Numbered from the stretch's first letter, positions 1 to 8,083 are shown. The stretch: DNA of 14,769 nt from Bradyrhizobium sp. (GCA_028290305.1 JAQGKC010000139.1:1-14769); one strand, 5' to 3'. Notes: a model not told the origin generated them from the letters alone. Numbers and translations are program-made.

Positions 1-2
1 AC

Positions 3-611
3 GCCGATTTTCCACATGTGACGCTCGAGCATGCGCCGCCAAACGACAAGCTCTACGGCAATCCGGTGTTTGGTCTTCAGGTCACCGGCAATTCCAATTC
101 GATCCGGGCGTGGTGGACACAATTGCGTAAAGGCGGCGCCGGCGCCCGCGCCATGCTGGTCCAAGCCGCCGCGCAACAATGGGAGGTCGACCCGGCAAGC
201 TGCACGGCGGCGAACGGCGAGGTCATCCATAAAGAGAGCGGCCGCAGGCTTTCCTACGGCGCGCTGGCGCAAGCCGCGGGCAGCCAAACGTCGCCACAAG
301 ACGTCGCGCTCAAGGAGCCGAACGATTTCGTGTTGATAGGCAAGCCGCTGAAGCGCCTCGATACGCCCAACAAGGCCAACGGCAAGGCGGTCTACGGGAT
401 CGACGCGATCCTCCCTGGCATGAAGTTCGCAACCATCGCGGCGTGTCCGGTGTTCGGCGGCAAGGTTGGTAAAGTCGACGACAGCGCCGCCAAGAAAATC
501 CCGGGTGTGCAGAAGATCGTCGTGCTGGACGACATGGTCGCCGTGGTCGGCGATCACATGTGGGCCGCCAAGAAAGGCCTCGATGCGCTCGTCATTGATT
601 GGAACGAAGGC
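3..611 (+). pseudogene. Internal fragment of molybdopterin-binding oxidoreductase (isoquinoline 1-oxidoreductase beta-subunit type)
   Basis: The frame is open from the left edge and reads as part of the large molybdopterin-binding subunit of a CO-dehydrogenase/xanthine-oxidase-family enzyme. Family-typical stretches include EHAPPNDKLYGNP, the VTGNSNSIRAWW segment, the KRLDTP and GKAVYGID pair, the ACPVFGGKV segment and WAAKKGLDAL followed by IDWNEG. These belong to the N-terminal half; the family is usually over 700 residues, so only about 200 remain here. The start lies outside the window. Homology stops abruptly after WNEG, where group II intron maturase sequence takes over in the same frame. 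No continuation of the enzyme is recognisable after the intron end, so this is a truncated gene and not one that splicing would restore. The subfamily call is from memory of conserved segments; the wider family is more certain. Confidence 0.8.
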
Positions 612-758
612 CGTCTTCAGGTAATGAAGGCGTGGCGGCGGGTCCTACTACGGCGAAGCCAACGGCCGAAGCTGTCGTGGGAGCGGTTCAACGCGATCCT
701 GAAGGTCTTCCCGATACCGATCGGGCATGTACGCGACTGGTGTCACCAAATGGTCTGA
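612..758 (+). pseudogene. C-terminal fragment of group II intron reverse transcriptase/maturase
   Basis: The residues after WNEG include AWRRVLLRRSQRPKLSWERF and then an FPIPIGHVRDW-like segment. This is the usual end of bacterial group II intron-encoded proteins (maturase domain X region), where an RRSQ.....W.RF pattern is followed by a proline-rich PxP...H segment. The RT palm motifs (YADD) and all of the N-terminus are missing. The frame is continuous with the oxidoreductase fragment upstream, producing a chimeric open frame that ends at a TGA at 756-758. Domain V follows 18 nt later, which is the expected order for an intron whose ORF sits in domain IV. The exact left junction, somewhere around 612-625, is uncertain. 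Confidence 0.72.
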
Positions 759-776
759 TCAAGCTACTCGTCAGAG

Positions 777-848
777 GAGCCGGATGCAGGAAAGCTGCAC
801 GTCCGGATCTGTGAGGGGGGCGTCGAGCGATCGACGCCTCTACTCGAC
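777..848 (+). ncRNA. Group II intron domains V and VI (3' end of a truncated intron)
   Basis: Positions 777-809 fit the roughly 34-nt domain V hairpin: GAGCCGGATGCA, a GAAA-type loop, then TGCACGTCCGGATC, with the AGC catalytic triad at 778-780. Domain VI follows as a long stem (GGCGTCGA / TCGACGCC around a GCGA loop at about 817-836). The unpaired A at 842 lies six nucleotides before a terminal AC, matching the branch-point layout of the Ll.LtrB intron; the 3' boundary is therefore placed at 848. G779 of the triad faces A807 where a U is normally found, giving a G.A mismatch instead of the G.U wobble. With domains I-III absent, the intron cannot splice on its own. Confidence 0.75.
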
Positions 849-1238
849 CCTAGCCAGGGGTTCGAACAAGCGGCGGCTTCCGGCAGGCCACAAAGAGGCT
901 TCCCAGACTGCGCCAATAACAAAACAGGGCTGCTGCGGTAGTGAGTTTCGCGATGTAAGCGAACCTCAACCAACGTGCCAAGCACTCACGCCACCATACT
1001 GAGGACAAACAGCGGTTCGTCGTGTCGGTGGTTGCGTATGATTCCCTCCCTGGGCACCAAACTACGCTTTTCCACGCTGGCGCACGATCCTGTACGGTTG
1101 CGGCTCGCTAGATGACGCGAAGAGCGCGCGGATTTCTCGCGTGCAAAGGCGGCGTATGCCTTCGTGGAGATGGCGGTCGGTGATGTGCGGCTCGGACGAT
1201 TAGCCTATGACGAATCCGGCTGAGGGCCCGAAGGGATA
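849..1238. other. Stretch without a convincing gene, between intron end and regulator
   Basis: No reading frame here has recognisable protein motifs. The notable content is the left copy of the tRNA-like direct repeat (985-1061), listed separately, with a weaker extension to about 1115. The part from 1115 to 1238 is downstream of the minus-strand regulator gene; I do not see a clear hairpin-plus-T-run terminator in it. Confidence 0.5.
985..1061 (+). repeat. Left copy of tRNA-Phe-3'-like direct repeat
   Basis: This segment is about 91% identical (7 substitutions in 77 aligned positions) to 8189-8265, in the same orientation, with weaker similarity continuing about 50 bp further right. It holds CGTGTCGGTGGTT, then a 6-nt interruption, then GATTCC and CCCTGGGCACCA. 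These blocks match in order the variable-loop/T-arm/acceptor 3' half of bacterial tRNA-Phe, including the genomic CCA. The T-loop consensus TTCGA is destroyed, so it is not a functional tRNA end. Confidence 0.65.
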
Positions 1239-2816
1239 TCACCCCGGTAGGCCCGCCAGCCGCAGGCCGATTTCGAAGCGGGCGAGATGCTCCGGCCGTC
1301 GAATCGGGATCCAGTCTACGAGGCTGATGACGCGGAACGTGGGATCCAGAACCCGCAAATGTTCGACCGCGATGCGCGCCTGCTCGGCACGGCCGGCGAG
1401 CGCGTGACTTGCGGCGATGATGGCCACTGCCACTAAAAAGCTAGGCAATTGCCTGAAGGATTGTTCGGCCCAGGTTGAGGCCATGTCAAAGCGCCCCGCA
1501 AACAAATGCGACAGGGCCATCCCTGCCTGCATCCGGAACATCTCCGGATCCAGCGGGCTGAAACGCATCGCGCGCGTAAAGAATTCGATCGCGACCTCTG
1601 GATCACCGCGCTCGGATCTGAGAAAGCCTCCCAGGAACCAAGCTGCCGCCAGATTCGGGTTGAGCACTAGCGCCTTGTCGATGAGCGCGATCGCTCCCTC
1701 GAGGTCGCCAGTGAGATGGGCAAGCGCATGTCCGCCCCTTGTGAGCGCGACGGCGTCGTCCTTGCCCAATTCCACCGCAAGGCGAGCCAGTCGAACGCCT
1801 TCCGCGATTTCCTGCGGCCGATCGGTCATCCAGCCATTTACCTTTCGCCAGAAATGACACCACGCTGCCATCGCATGGGCAGCGGGAAACTCCGGATCGA
1901 GCTGCATGGCCTTGTAGAACAGCGGCAGCGCCTCGTTGATTGCCTCCCGCGTTCCTCGATGCAGGTGAGGCATGGCACGCAAGTAATTGTCGTATGCGCT
2001 GAGGCTGCCAGTCGGTTTCCGCCGGGCGCGCTCGATCTCCGCTCGTTCGAGCTGGGAAGCGATCGCTCCGACGATGCTGGTCGCGATCTGGTCCTGAAGC
2101 TCGAAGATGTCGTCAAGCGTCCCTTCGAATCTTTCCGCCCAAAGGTGGGTGCCGGTCGCCGCATCCACGAGCTGGCCCGTGATACGAATCCGGTTTTCGG
2201 ATTGGCGCACACTGCCTTCGACGACATAACGCACGCCAAGCTCGCGCCCCACCTGCTTCTCGTCCACCGTCCTGCCCTTGTAGGTGAAGCTCGAGTTACG
2301 GGCGATCACGAACAGCCAGCGAATGCGCGACAAGGCCGTGATGATGTCCTCGACGACGCCGTCGGCAAAATAGTCCTGCTCGACATCGCCGCCAAGGTTC
2401 CGAAATGGCAGGACCGCGATCGATGGGGAATCCGGCAGGGTCAGAATGGGTCCGAGCCTTTCGCCCGCGATACCTGAGTCCGTGACCAAGACGGTCGCGG
2501 GGGTTTCTTCCTCGGCAATCCTGCCGACGAACCGGATGCCCTTGCGTGCAATGGTCCGGATCAGGCGCTGCTCCTTGCCGGTGTCGCCGATTGCCTTGCG
2601 CACCGCATTGATGTGGCTCGTCAGCGTCGACTCGGAGACGATCCGTCCTTCCCACACCGCCTGCAGCAGATCGTCTCTCGTTACGACCTGGTCCCGGTTC
2701 TGGACCAGAAAAAGCAGCAGATCGAACACCTTCGGTCCAATGGCTACGAGCTCGGCGCCTCGCTTGAGTTCGCGCCGGCCGGGGTCAAGGCAATAGTCTT
2801 CAAACGAGAACAGCAC
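1239..2816 (-). CDS. Winged-helix transcriptional regulator with TolB-like/adenylate-cyclase-associated and TPR domains
   Basis: The N-terminal ~100 residues form an OmpR/PhoB-type winged helix: FEDYCLDPGRRELKRG, the GPKVFDLLLFLV segment, TRDDLLQAVW and a RTIARKGIRFVG wing. From about residue 130 there is the domain often found in rhizobial cyclase-like/CadC-like proteins (SIAVLPFRNLGG, YFADGVVEDIITAL, YVVEGSVR). TPR-like helical repeats fill about residues 290-490. No transmembrane segment separates the DNA-binding and sensory parts, unlike CadC, so a cytoplasmic regulator is inferred. The frame could open at a TTG at 2837, but the GTG at 2816 has a GGAG seven bases upstream and begins closer to where family members start, so it is preferred. 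It diverges from the NmrA-like gene across a ~130-bp intergenic region and probably controls that pair. The signal is unknown. Confidence 0.85.
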   Translation of the reverse strand: MLFSFEDYCLDPGRRELKRGAELVAIGPKVFDLLLFLVQNRDQVVTRDDLLQAVWEGRIVSESTLTSHINAVRKAIGDTGKEQRLIRTIARKGIRFVGRIAEEETPATVLVTDSGIAGERLGPILTLPDSPSIAVLPFRNLGGDVEQDYFADGVVEDIITALSRIRWLFVIARNSSFTYKGRTVDEKQVGRELGVRYVVEGSVRQSENRIRITGQLVDAATGTHLWAERFEGTLDDIFELQDQIATSIVGAIASQLERAEIERARRKPTGSLSAYDNYLRAMPHLHRGTREAINEALPLFYKAMQLDPEFPAAHAMAAWCHFWRKVNGWMTDRPQEIAEGVRLARLAVELGKDDAVALTRGGHALAHLTGDLEGAIALIDKALVLNPNLAAAWFLGGFLRSERGDPEVAIEFFTRAMRFSPLDPEMFRMQAGMALSHLFAGRFDMASTWAEQSFRQLPSFLVAVAIIAASHALAGRAEQARIAVEHLRVLDPTFRVISLVDWIPIRRPEHLARFEIGLRLAGLPG

Positions 2817-2870
2817 TTCCGCTCTCCGCTTGGACAAGCAGCCAAGGAAAATTCAATCGCAATTCAAGAC

Positions 2871-2897
2871 CCTTGCAAGGCCTCTCAGGCCGCAAGG
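2871..2897. promoter_or_regulatory. Candidate operator dyad in the divergent intergenic region
   Basis: An interrupted inverted repeat, CCTTGC-aa-GGCC-tctca-GGCC-GCAAGG, lies between the winged-helix regulator and the NmrA-like gene. Each arm has ten matching bases, with a 2-nt bulge on the left. Its position suits an operator shared by divergent genes. Binding is inference; only the symmetry is seen. Confidence 0.4.
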
Positions 2898-2950
2898 GCG
2901 CATTCTCATCAGCAGCAAGGCCATTGGTGGCCACCAGATCGAGGAGAGTC

Positions 2951-3696
2951 ATGAAGATCGTTGTTGTTGGCGGTACCGGCCTCATCGGAACGAAGCTTGC
3001 GGGCAAGCTGCGTCGGAAGGGCCACGAAGTGATTCCAGCAGCTCCTGGCACAGGCGTCAACACGATCACGGGCGAGGGTCTCGACAAGGCACTTTCCGGC
3101 GCTGAAATTGTCGTCGACGTCACGAATTCTCCCTCCTTCGAGGACGACGCGGTTCTGAGATTCTTCGAAACGTCGGGCCGCAATCTGCTCGCGGCCGAGG
3201 CTGCCGCCGGCGTCACCATGTCGGGCTGTCCGTTGTCGGGACGGATCGGCTTCCGGAATGCGGCTACTTCCGCACCAAGCTGGCGCAGGAAAATCTGATC
3301 AGAGCCTCGAAAATTCCCTACACGATCCTGCGCGCGACCCAGTTCTTCGAGTTCGTCGGCGGGATCGTCGATTCCTCCGCAGATGGACAAATCGTCAGGC
3401 TGTCGCCCGCTTTGTTTCAGCCCGTGGCTTCGGACGACGTTGCCGCTGCGCTGGCCGACGTCACGCTCGCGGCTCCAATCAACGGCGTCGTCGAACTGGC
3501 CGGTCCCGAGCGATTCAGCCTCGATGAATTCGGCCGGCGTTACCTGACGGCGACGAAGGACCGCCGCAAGGTCGTCGCCGACATCCACGCCCGCTATTTC
3601 GGCGCAGAACTGAACGATCGGTCTCTTACACCGGGTAACGACCCTTGGCTCGGCTCGGTGCGTTTCGAGAACTGGTTGAGGAGGCTCCGCCGGTGA
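2951..3696 (+). pseudogene. NmrA-like NAD(P)-binding oxidoreductase, frameshifted
   Basis: The N-terminus MKIVVVGGTGLIGTKL carries the GGTGxxG dinucleotide-binding loop (residues 7-13) of atypical short-chain dehydrogenases of the NmrA/SDR_a type. The first frame is good through FFETSGRNLLAAEAAAGV, up to about 3213. The homologous continuation, HHVGLSVVGTDRLPECGYF then IPYTILRATQFFEFVGGI, is in another frame and runs to the TGA at 3696, ending WLGSVRFENWLRRL. Joined, the protein would be about 245-250 residues, which is normal for the family. The break falls at GGCGTCACCATG (3211-3220). A GAGGAG Shine-Dalgarno precedes the ATG at 2951. The gene diverges from the TPR regulator and lies 57 bp before the AraC gene. 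The break is either a real inactivating mutation or a sequencing error. Confidence 0.82.
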
Positions 3697-3753
3697 GAAG
3701 CACGAGTGAGGAAAGAAAGCTTTCACGTAGCCCCCTGATGTGAGCACAAATAC

Positions 3754-4707
3754 ATGAGCAAGCCCATTTTGCGCGATTCCTCGCAGGAGGACCCGCCAGT
3801 CGAATCTGAAGCGCGCCAGGGCACCCAGCCCACCGCGGACCCGCATTCTGCCGATGCGGAAATGGCGCGTGTCCTCAGGACCGCACCGCTCCGCATGGCA
3901 TTGGACCCCTCCGGTGGCGGGATCGCCCACTGGAAACACGAACCATTGCACGACGTCGTCCAGCCCATGACTGATCACGTTGTCATGGCTTACAACGGCT
4001 CGATTCAGCGCGTCGAGCGGCGGTCAGGAAGATCGGTTGCGATTGGGACGTTTCGTCCCGGGGTTGTGATCATCATTCCGGCCGGAGCAAGCTCCAGGTG
4101 GGATATTCCGAAACCTGTCGATGTCGTTCAGCTCTATCTTCCGCACACAATGCTCGGGCGCGTTGCCCGCGAAGCCGACACGGCAACACCAACCGATCTC
4201 CTGGAGCGAACGGCGCATCCCGATCCCATTACATCGCGGCTGCTCTTAAGCGCGGCGGATTCCCTAGAGGGCAATGGGGCTCTGGATTCGCTGTTCAGAC
4301 ATCAGCTGATAGAACTCCTGGCCACGCGCGTCCTGGCTACGCACAGCGGCTCGCCAACCTCGTTCCAGCCGACCACGGGTGGGCTGGCGCCGAAGGCCCT
4401 GCTCCGCGCCATCGAACGCCTGCGCTCGGACAGCAATGCGGACGTCTCTCTCGCGGCTCTCGCTTCGGAGGCCGGGCTGTCGCGCTTCCACTTCTGCCGC
4501 GCCTTCAAGGAAAGCACCGGACTGTCACCTCACGCCTGGCTGCGCCAACACCGGCTCGAGCAGGCGATGAACATGTTGCGCGACACCGACACATCGGTCG
4601 TTTCCGTCGCGGCGGCGCTTGGCTACGCCTCCCAAACCGCGTTCGCCGCGGCGTTCAGGAAGCTAACCGGCGAAACTCCGAGCGATTGGCGGAGGCGCAC
4701 GCGTTAG
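3754..4707 (+). CDS. AraC-family transcriptional regulator
   Basis: The 317-residue product has the two-helix-turn-helix AraC/XylS DNA-binding domain at about residues 213-315. The first HTH is seen in VSLAALASEAGLSRFHFCRAF and the second in VVSVAAALGYASQTAFAAAF, ending with the conserved F.k.tGetPsdWR pattern. The N-terminal half looks like a degenerate cupin-type sensing domain (GTFRPGVVIIIPAG at about 98-111 resembles a cupin strand). The first 35 residues are polar and probably disordered. The ATG at 3754 lacks an obvious Shine-Dalgarno; Met37 (3862) is an alternative start. It sits just upstream of, and in line with, the hydrolase operon, and is the natural candidate for its activator. 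A tandem 10-bp repeat between them supports this. Confidence 0.9.
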   Translation: MSKPILRDSSQEDPPVESEARQGTQPTADPHSADAEMARVLRTAPLRMALDPSGGGIAHWKHEPLHDVVQPMTDHVVMAYNGSIQRVERRSGRSVAIGTFRPGVVIIIPAGASSRWDIPKPVDVVQLYLPHTMLGRVAREADTATPTDLLERTAHPDPITSRLLLSAADSLEGNGALDSLFRHQLIELLATRVLATHSGSPTSFQPTTGGLAPKALLRAIERLRSDSNADVSLAALASEAGLSRFHFCRAFKESTGLSPHAWLRQHRLEQAMNMLRDTDTSVVSVAAALGYASQTAFAAAFRKLTGETPSDWRRRTR

Positions 4708-4710
4708 CAG

Positions 4711-4740
4711 CAATCGCTCTACAGGTACATCAATCGCTCT
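4711..4740. promoter_or_regulatory. Candidate AraC-type operator: exact 10-bp direct repeat with 20-bp period
   Basis: CAATCGCTCT occurs at 4711-4720 and again at 4731-4740, two helical turns apart on the same face. AraC-family proteins usually bind direct repeats with about this spacing. The site lies between the AraC gene and the hydrolase, about 70-100 bp upstream of the latter's start. The repeat is seen in the sequence; its role is inferred. Confidence 0.5.
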
Positions 4741-4807
4741 GGGGCAGTCGCGGATCCGGTTCGGTAAATGATCACCGTACCCCACGCCAACTACAGGGAG
4801 ACGAACG

Positions 4808-5797
4808 ATGGCCTGGAATAACTCCGTCAGCCGGCTTGCGAACACCTCGCGGCGGAAAATCCTCGCGACCACGCTGATGTACGCCTTTTCACTGACGGTT
4901 CGCTCCTCTTCGGCGGTGGGCAGGGAAACCACGGCTTCGACATATCCCGCTCAAAGGACCGATCCCATGACATCAGTCACCACCAAAGACGGCGTCCAGA
5001 TCTTCTACAAGGACTGGGGACCGAAGACCGCCCAACCGATCGTTTTTCACCACGGCTGGCCGTTGAGCTCCGACGACTGGGAGGCCCAGATGATCTTCTT
5101 CATCGACAAGGGTTATCGTGTCATCGCCCATGATCGCCGCGGTCACGGTCGCTCGAGCCAGGTGAGCGACGGCCACGACATGGACCACTATGCCGCCGAT
5201 GTCGCGGCGGTTGTCGAGCGGCTCGAGCTTCGCAACGCCATTCACGTCGGTCATTCCACCGGCGGCGGAGAGGCCGTGCGCTATGTCGCGCGTCACGGCA
5301 AGGATCGCGTCGCAAAACTGGTACTGATCAGCGCCGTGCCGCCGTTGATGCTCAAGACGGAAGCCAATCCCGGCGGCCTGCCCATCGAAGTGTTCGACGG
5401 CCTACGCAAGCAGCTCGCGGCCGGCAGATCGCAGTTCTATCTCGATTTCGCCAGCGGCCCGTTCTACGGCTACAACCGTCCGGGCGCCAAGGCATCGCAG
5501 GCTGTCATCTGGAATTGGTGGCGCCAAAGCATGATGGGCGGCGCCAACGCGCACTACGACGGGATCAAGGCGTTCTCGGAAACGGATTTCACCGACGACC
5601 TGAAGAGCATCACTGTGCCCACGCTCGTCCTGCACGGCGACGACGACCAGATCGTGCCGATCGCCGATTCTGCGCCGCTGTCGGCGAAACTGCTGAAGCG
5701 CAGCACGCTCAAGATCTATGAGCGCCTTCCGCACGGCATGTGCACGACCCACGCCGACCTTATCAACGCCGAGCTGCTCTCGTTCATCGCGGCCTAG
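4808..5797 (+). CDS. Alpha/beta hydrolase, non-haem haloperoxidase type, with Tat-like leader
   Basis: From residue 54 onward this is a classic bacterial cofactor-free haloperoxidase/esterase-type hydrolase: [41 protein letters not shown]. The nucleophile elbow is GHSTGGG (Ser150), the acid lies in HGDDDQIVP (Asp278-280) and the catalytic His is in LPHGM (His309). Such proteins normally begin at the position of Met54 (4967). Here the frame starts 53 residues earlier, at an ATG with GGGAG upstream. That extension has SRRKILATT followed by a hydrophobic stretch, which resembles a twin-arginine signal; SSSAVG is a possible cleavage region. Periplasmic location is therefore likely but unproven. 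It is the first gene of a run with the flavoprotein (53-bp gap) and the MBL hydrolase. Despite the name, the family mainly shows esterase/perhydrolase activity. Confidence 0.88.
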   Translation: MAWNNSVSRLANTSRRKILATTLMYAFSLTVRSSSAVGRETTASTYPAQRTDPMTSVTTKDGVQIFYKDWGPKTAQPIVFHHGWPLSSDDWEAQMIFFIDKGYRVIAHDRRGHGRSSQVSDGHDMDHYAADVAAVVERLELRNAIHVGHSTGGGEAVRYVARHGKDRVAKLVLISAVPPLMLKTEANPGGLPIEVFDGLRKQLAAGRSQFYLDFASGPFYGYNRPGAKASQAVIWNWWRQSMMGGANAHYDGIKAFSETDFTDDLKSITVPTLVLHGDDDQIVPIADSAPLSAKLLKRSTLKIYERLPHGMCTTHADLINAELLSFIAA

Positions 5798-5850
5798 CGC
5801 CTTCGCTTACGTCCTTTTCATCGCAAACACGCGAAACAGGAGTAGAACAC

Positions 5851-7056
5851 ATGCGACTCGTCATCATTGGCGCCGGCTTTGCCGGCATGTACGCTGCACT
5901 TTCCGCCGCCCGCCTGCGCGATATCCAGGGCGTTTCGCCCGAAGAACTCGAGATCGCGCTGGTCGCACCAGAGCCGACGCTGGTGGTTCGCCCGCGGCTT
6001 TACGAACCGAAGCCCGAAACCCTGACGGCACCGCTGCTGGGTGTGCTCAAGGCGATCGACGTTGTCTACGTGCAAGGCAGCGCCGCGACCATCGATACCA
6101 AATCCCGCACAGTGGGCATCGTCACTGATAAGGGTTCCAAGAAGAGTCTCTCCTACGACCGGCTGGTCGTGGCCACCGGCAGCCGGCTGTTCCGCCCCAA
6201 CATTCCCGGCCTCACCGAGCACGGATTTAGCGTCGACTCACTCGATGATGCGATCGCCCTCGACAAGCATCTGCACAGCCTGGCGAAACGACCGGCGGTG
6301 AACGGGCGCGACACGGTCGTCGTAGCCGGCGGCGGTTTCACCGGCATCGAGGCGGCCACCGAGATGCCCTCGCGACTGCGCGATATCCTCGGCAAGGATG
6401 CCAAGACGCGTGTCATCATCGTCGACCGCAACAAGGCGATCGCACCCGATATGGGCGAAGACCCCCGTCCTATCATCGAGGAGGCGCTGCGCAAGCTCGG
6501 CGTGGAAACGCGGCTCGGCGCCGGCGTCGCGGCGCTCGACAAGTCCGGCGTCACGCTCTCCGACGGCGAACGTATCGAAGCCGAGACGGTGATCTGGTCG
6601 GCGGGCATTCGCGCCGCCCCATTGACCGCGCAGATTCCGGCCGAGCGCGATAATTTCGGCCGGCTGTTGGTCGATCGGGATTTGCGCGTGCCGTCAGTGC
6701 CTGGCGTCTTCGCCACCGGCGATGCCGCTCGCGCAGCCAGCGACGATATCGGCAACTACGCGCTGATGTCGTGCCAGCACGCCACGCGGATGGGCGCCTT
6801 CGCCGGCAACAACGCCGCCGCCGAGCTGCTCGGCGTTCCGACCAAGCGCTACCACCAGAAGGCCTACGTCACCTGTCTCGATCTCGGCGAAGCCGGCGCG
6901 CTGTTCACGCGCGGCTGGGATCGCAAGGTGGAGATGGTCGGCGACGTCGCCAAGAAGACGAAGCAGGAGATCAACACCGTCTGGATCTATCCGCCGAAGG
7001 CCGAGCGCGCCGCTGCGCTCGCGTCGGCCGATCCGGAACATGTGACCAACCTCTAG
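5851..7056 (+). CDS. FAD-dependent pyridine-nucleotide oxidoreductase, NDH-2-like
   Basis: The product is 401 residues. An FAD-binding GAGFAG motif lies at residues 7-12, the second Rossmann loop GGGFTG for NAD(P)H at 160-165, VVATGSR at about 106-112, and the FAD ribityl-contacting VFATGDAA at 286-293. Order and length fit type II NADH dehydrogenases and related flavoproteins (pfam Pyr_redox_2). No strong C-terminal membrane anchor is visible, so the protein may be soluble or peripheral, and quinone as acceptor is not assured. The frame is open further upstream, but the ATG at 5851 has an AGGAG about 8 bases before it and places the Rossmann loop at the usual distance. It lies between the hydrolase and the MBL gene on the same strand. 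Confidence 0.9.
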   Translation: MRLVIIGAGFAGMYAALSAARLRDIQGVSPEELEIALVAPEPTLVVRPRLYEPKPETLTAPLLGVLKAIDVVYVQGSAATIDTKSRTVGIVTDKGSKKSLSYDRLVVATGSRLFRPNIPGLTEHGFSVDSLDDAIALDKHLHSLAKRPAVNGRDTVVVAGGGFTGIEAATEMPSRLRDILGKDAKTRVIIVDRNKAIAPDMGEDPRPIIEEALRKLGVETRLGAGVAALDKSGVTLSDGERIEAETVIWSAGIRAAPLTAQIPAERDNFGRLLVDRDLRVPSVPGVFATGDAARAASDDIGNYALMSCQHATRMGAFAGNNAAAELLGVPTKRYHQKAYVTCLDLGEAGALFTRGWDRKVEMVGDVAKKTKQEINTVWIYPPKAERAAALASADPEHVTNL

Positions 7057-7085
7057 ACGACCAAGCGATGACGGTCGCGCTCGCC

Positions 7086-7122
7086 GCTGGCTGCGCGGCC
7101 TGCTCAACCGAGACCAGCCAGC
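7086..7122 (+). other. Intercistronic hairpin between flavoprotein and MBL genes
   Basis: GCTGGCTG (7086-7093) and CAGCCAGC (7115-7122) are perfect complements with a 21-nt loop, with no T-run after them. The structure lies just upstream of the MBL gene's Shine-Dalgarno. It may modulate readthrough or transcript stability; no function can be assigned. Confidence 0.35.
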
Positions 7123-7150
7123 AGCCTTTACCATGAAGCAGGAGACAAAC

Positions 7151-8083
7151 ATGAGCCTAACAAACATGAGCGTGGACAAACCCTCACACTCCGGCAAACG
7201 GGGGCCCGACGAATTGGTTCCGTCGCGCTACGCGGTCCGGGTCGGCGACATTGAGGTGCTGGTGGTCAGCGACGGCGTACTACCGCTGCCAACCGCAATG
7301 TTAGGACACAACGCCGACCCGGCCATCCGCGCGGCCTGGCTGAACGACATGTTCCTGCCGCCGGACGCTTTCGACTGGGCGCTGAACGTGGTCCTGGTGC
7401 GTAGCGGCGGCAGGACCATCCTCATCGATGCTGGACTAGGGTCTGATCCGGACTTGCACTTGCCGCGGGCCGGGCAGCTGATCAAGCGACTGGAGGCCGC
7501 CGGCATCGATCTTGCGTCCGTGACCGACGTGGTGCTGACCCACATGCACATGGACCACGTTGGCGGGCTGCTCGTCGACGGGGTGAAGGAGAGGCTGCGT
7601 CCGGACCTGCGGATCCACGTGGCGGCTGCCGAGGTCAAATTCTGGGAATCGCCCGATTTCACCCACACCAACATGCCGCAGGGGTTCCCGGACGCGCTTC
7701 GGGCGGCCGCCAAGCGGTTTACGAAAGAGTACCACAACCACTTGCGGCAGTTCGATGAGGAACACGAAGTGGCGCCAGGGGTGGTCGTCCATCGCACCGG
7801 CGGCCACACCCCCGGGCACAGCGTGGTCCGCCTGGCATCCGGCGGTGACCGGCTGACGTTCGCCGGCGACGCCGTGTTCGCGGTCGGGTTCGACCAACCC
7901 GACTGGCACAACGGTTTCGAACATGACCCCGAGGAGGCGGCGCGCGTTCGGGTCCGTCTTTTGCGGGAGCTGGCTGAGACGGGCGAGCTGCTGGTGGCCA
8001 CTCACCTGCCGTTCCCATCCGTCGGCCATGTGGCGGTCGACGGCGACGCCTTTCGTTGGGTGCCGGTCTTCTGGGACTACTGA
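7151..8083 (+). CDS. MBL-fold metallo-hydrolase
   Basis: The 310-residue product has the full metallo-beta-lactamase-fold ligand set: HMHMDH at 131-136 (His131, His133, Asp135, His136), GGHTPGHS with His219 and His223, AGDAV with Asp240, and a late ATHLPFPS with His285. That is consistent with a dinuclear zinc hydrolase. The 40-residue N-terminal lead and the FRWVPVF-type C-terminus resemble the group that includes methyl-parathion-hydrolase-like and lactonase-like enzymes; the substrate cannot be read from the sequence. An in-frame ATG at 7133 exists, but the ATG at 7151 has AGGAG six bases upstream and is preferred. Last gene of the three-gene run; a strong hairpin follows 22 bp after the stop. 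Confidence 0.9.
   Translation: MSLTNMSVDKPSHSGKRGPDELVPSRYAVRVGDIEVLVVSDGVLPLPTAMLGHNADPAIRAAWLNDMFLPPDAFDWALNVVLVRSGGRTILIDAGLGSDPDLHLPRAGQLIKRLEAAGIDLASVTDVVLTHMHMDHVGGLLVDGVKERLRPDLRIHVAAAEVKFWESPDFTHTNMPQGFPDALRAAAKRFTKEYHNHLRQFDEEHEVAPGVVVHRTGGHTPGHSVVRLASGGDRLTFAGDAVFAVGFDQPDWHNGFEHDPEEAARVRVRLLRELAETGELLVATHLPFPSVGHVAVDGDAFRWVPVFWDY

Noticed and set aside
985..1061. Functional tRNA gene
   Set aside because: No 5' half, no intact T-loop and no cloverleaf can be formed; only 3'-half blocks remain.
1417..2796. Long plus-strand frames opposite the TPR regulator
   Set aside because: They lie antisense to a gene with clear winged-helix and TPR motifs and show no motifs themselves.
2800..3978. 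392-codon minus-strand frame over the NmrA-like gene
   Set aside because: Antisense shadow; low-complexity composition, no motifs, and the opposite strand carries a recognisable family.
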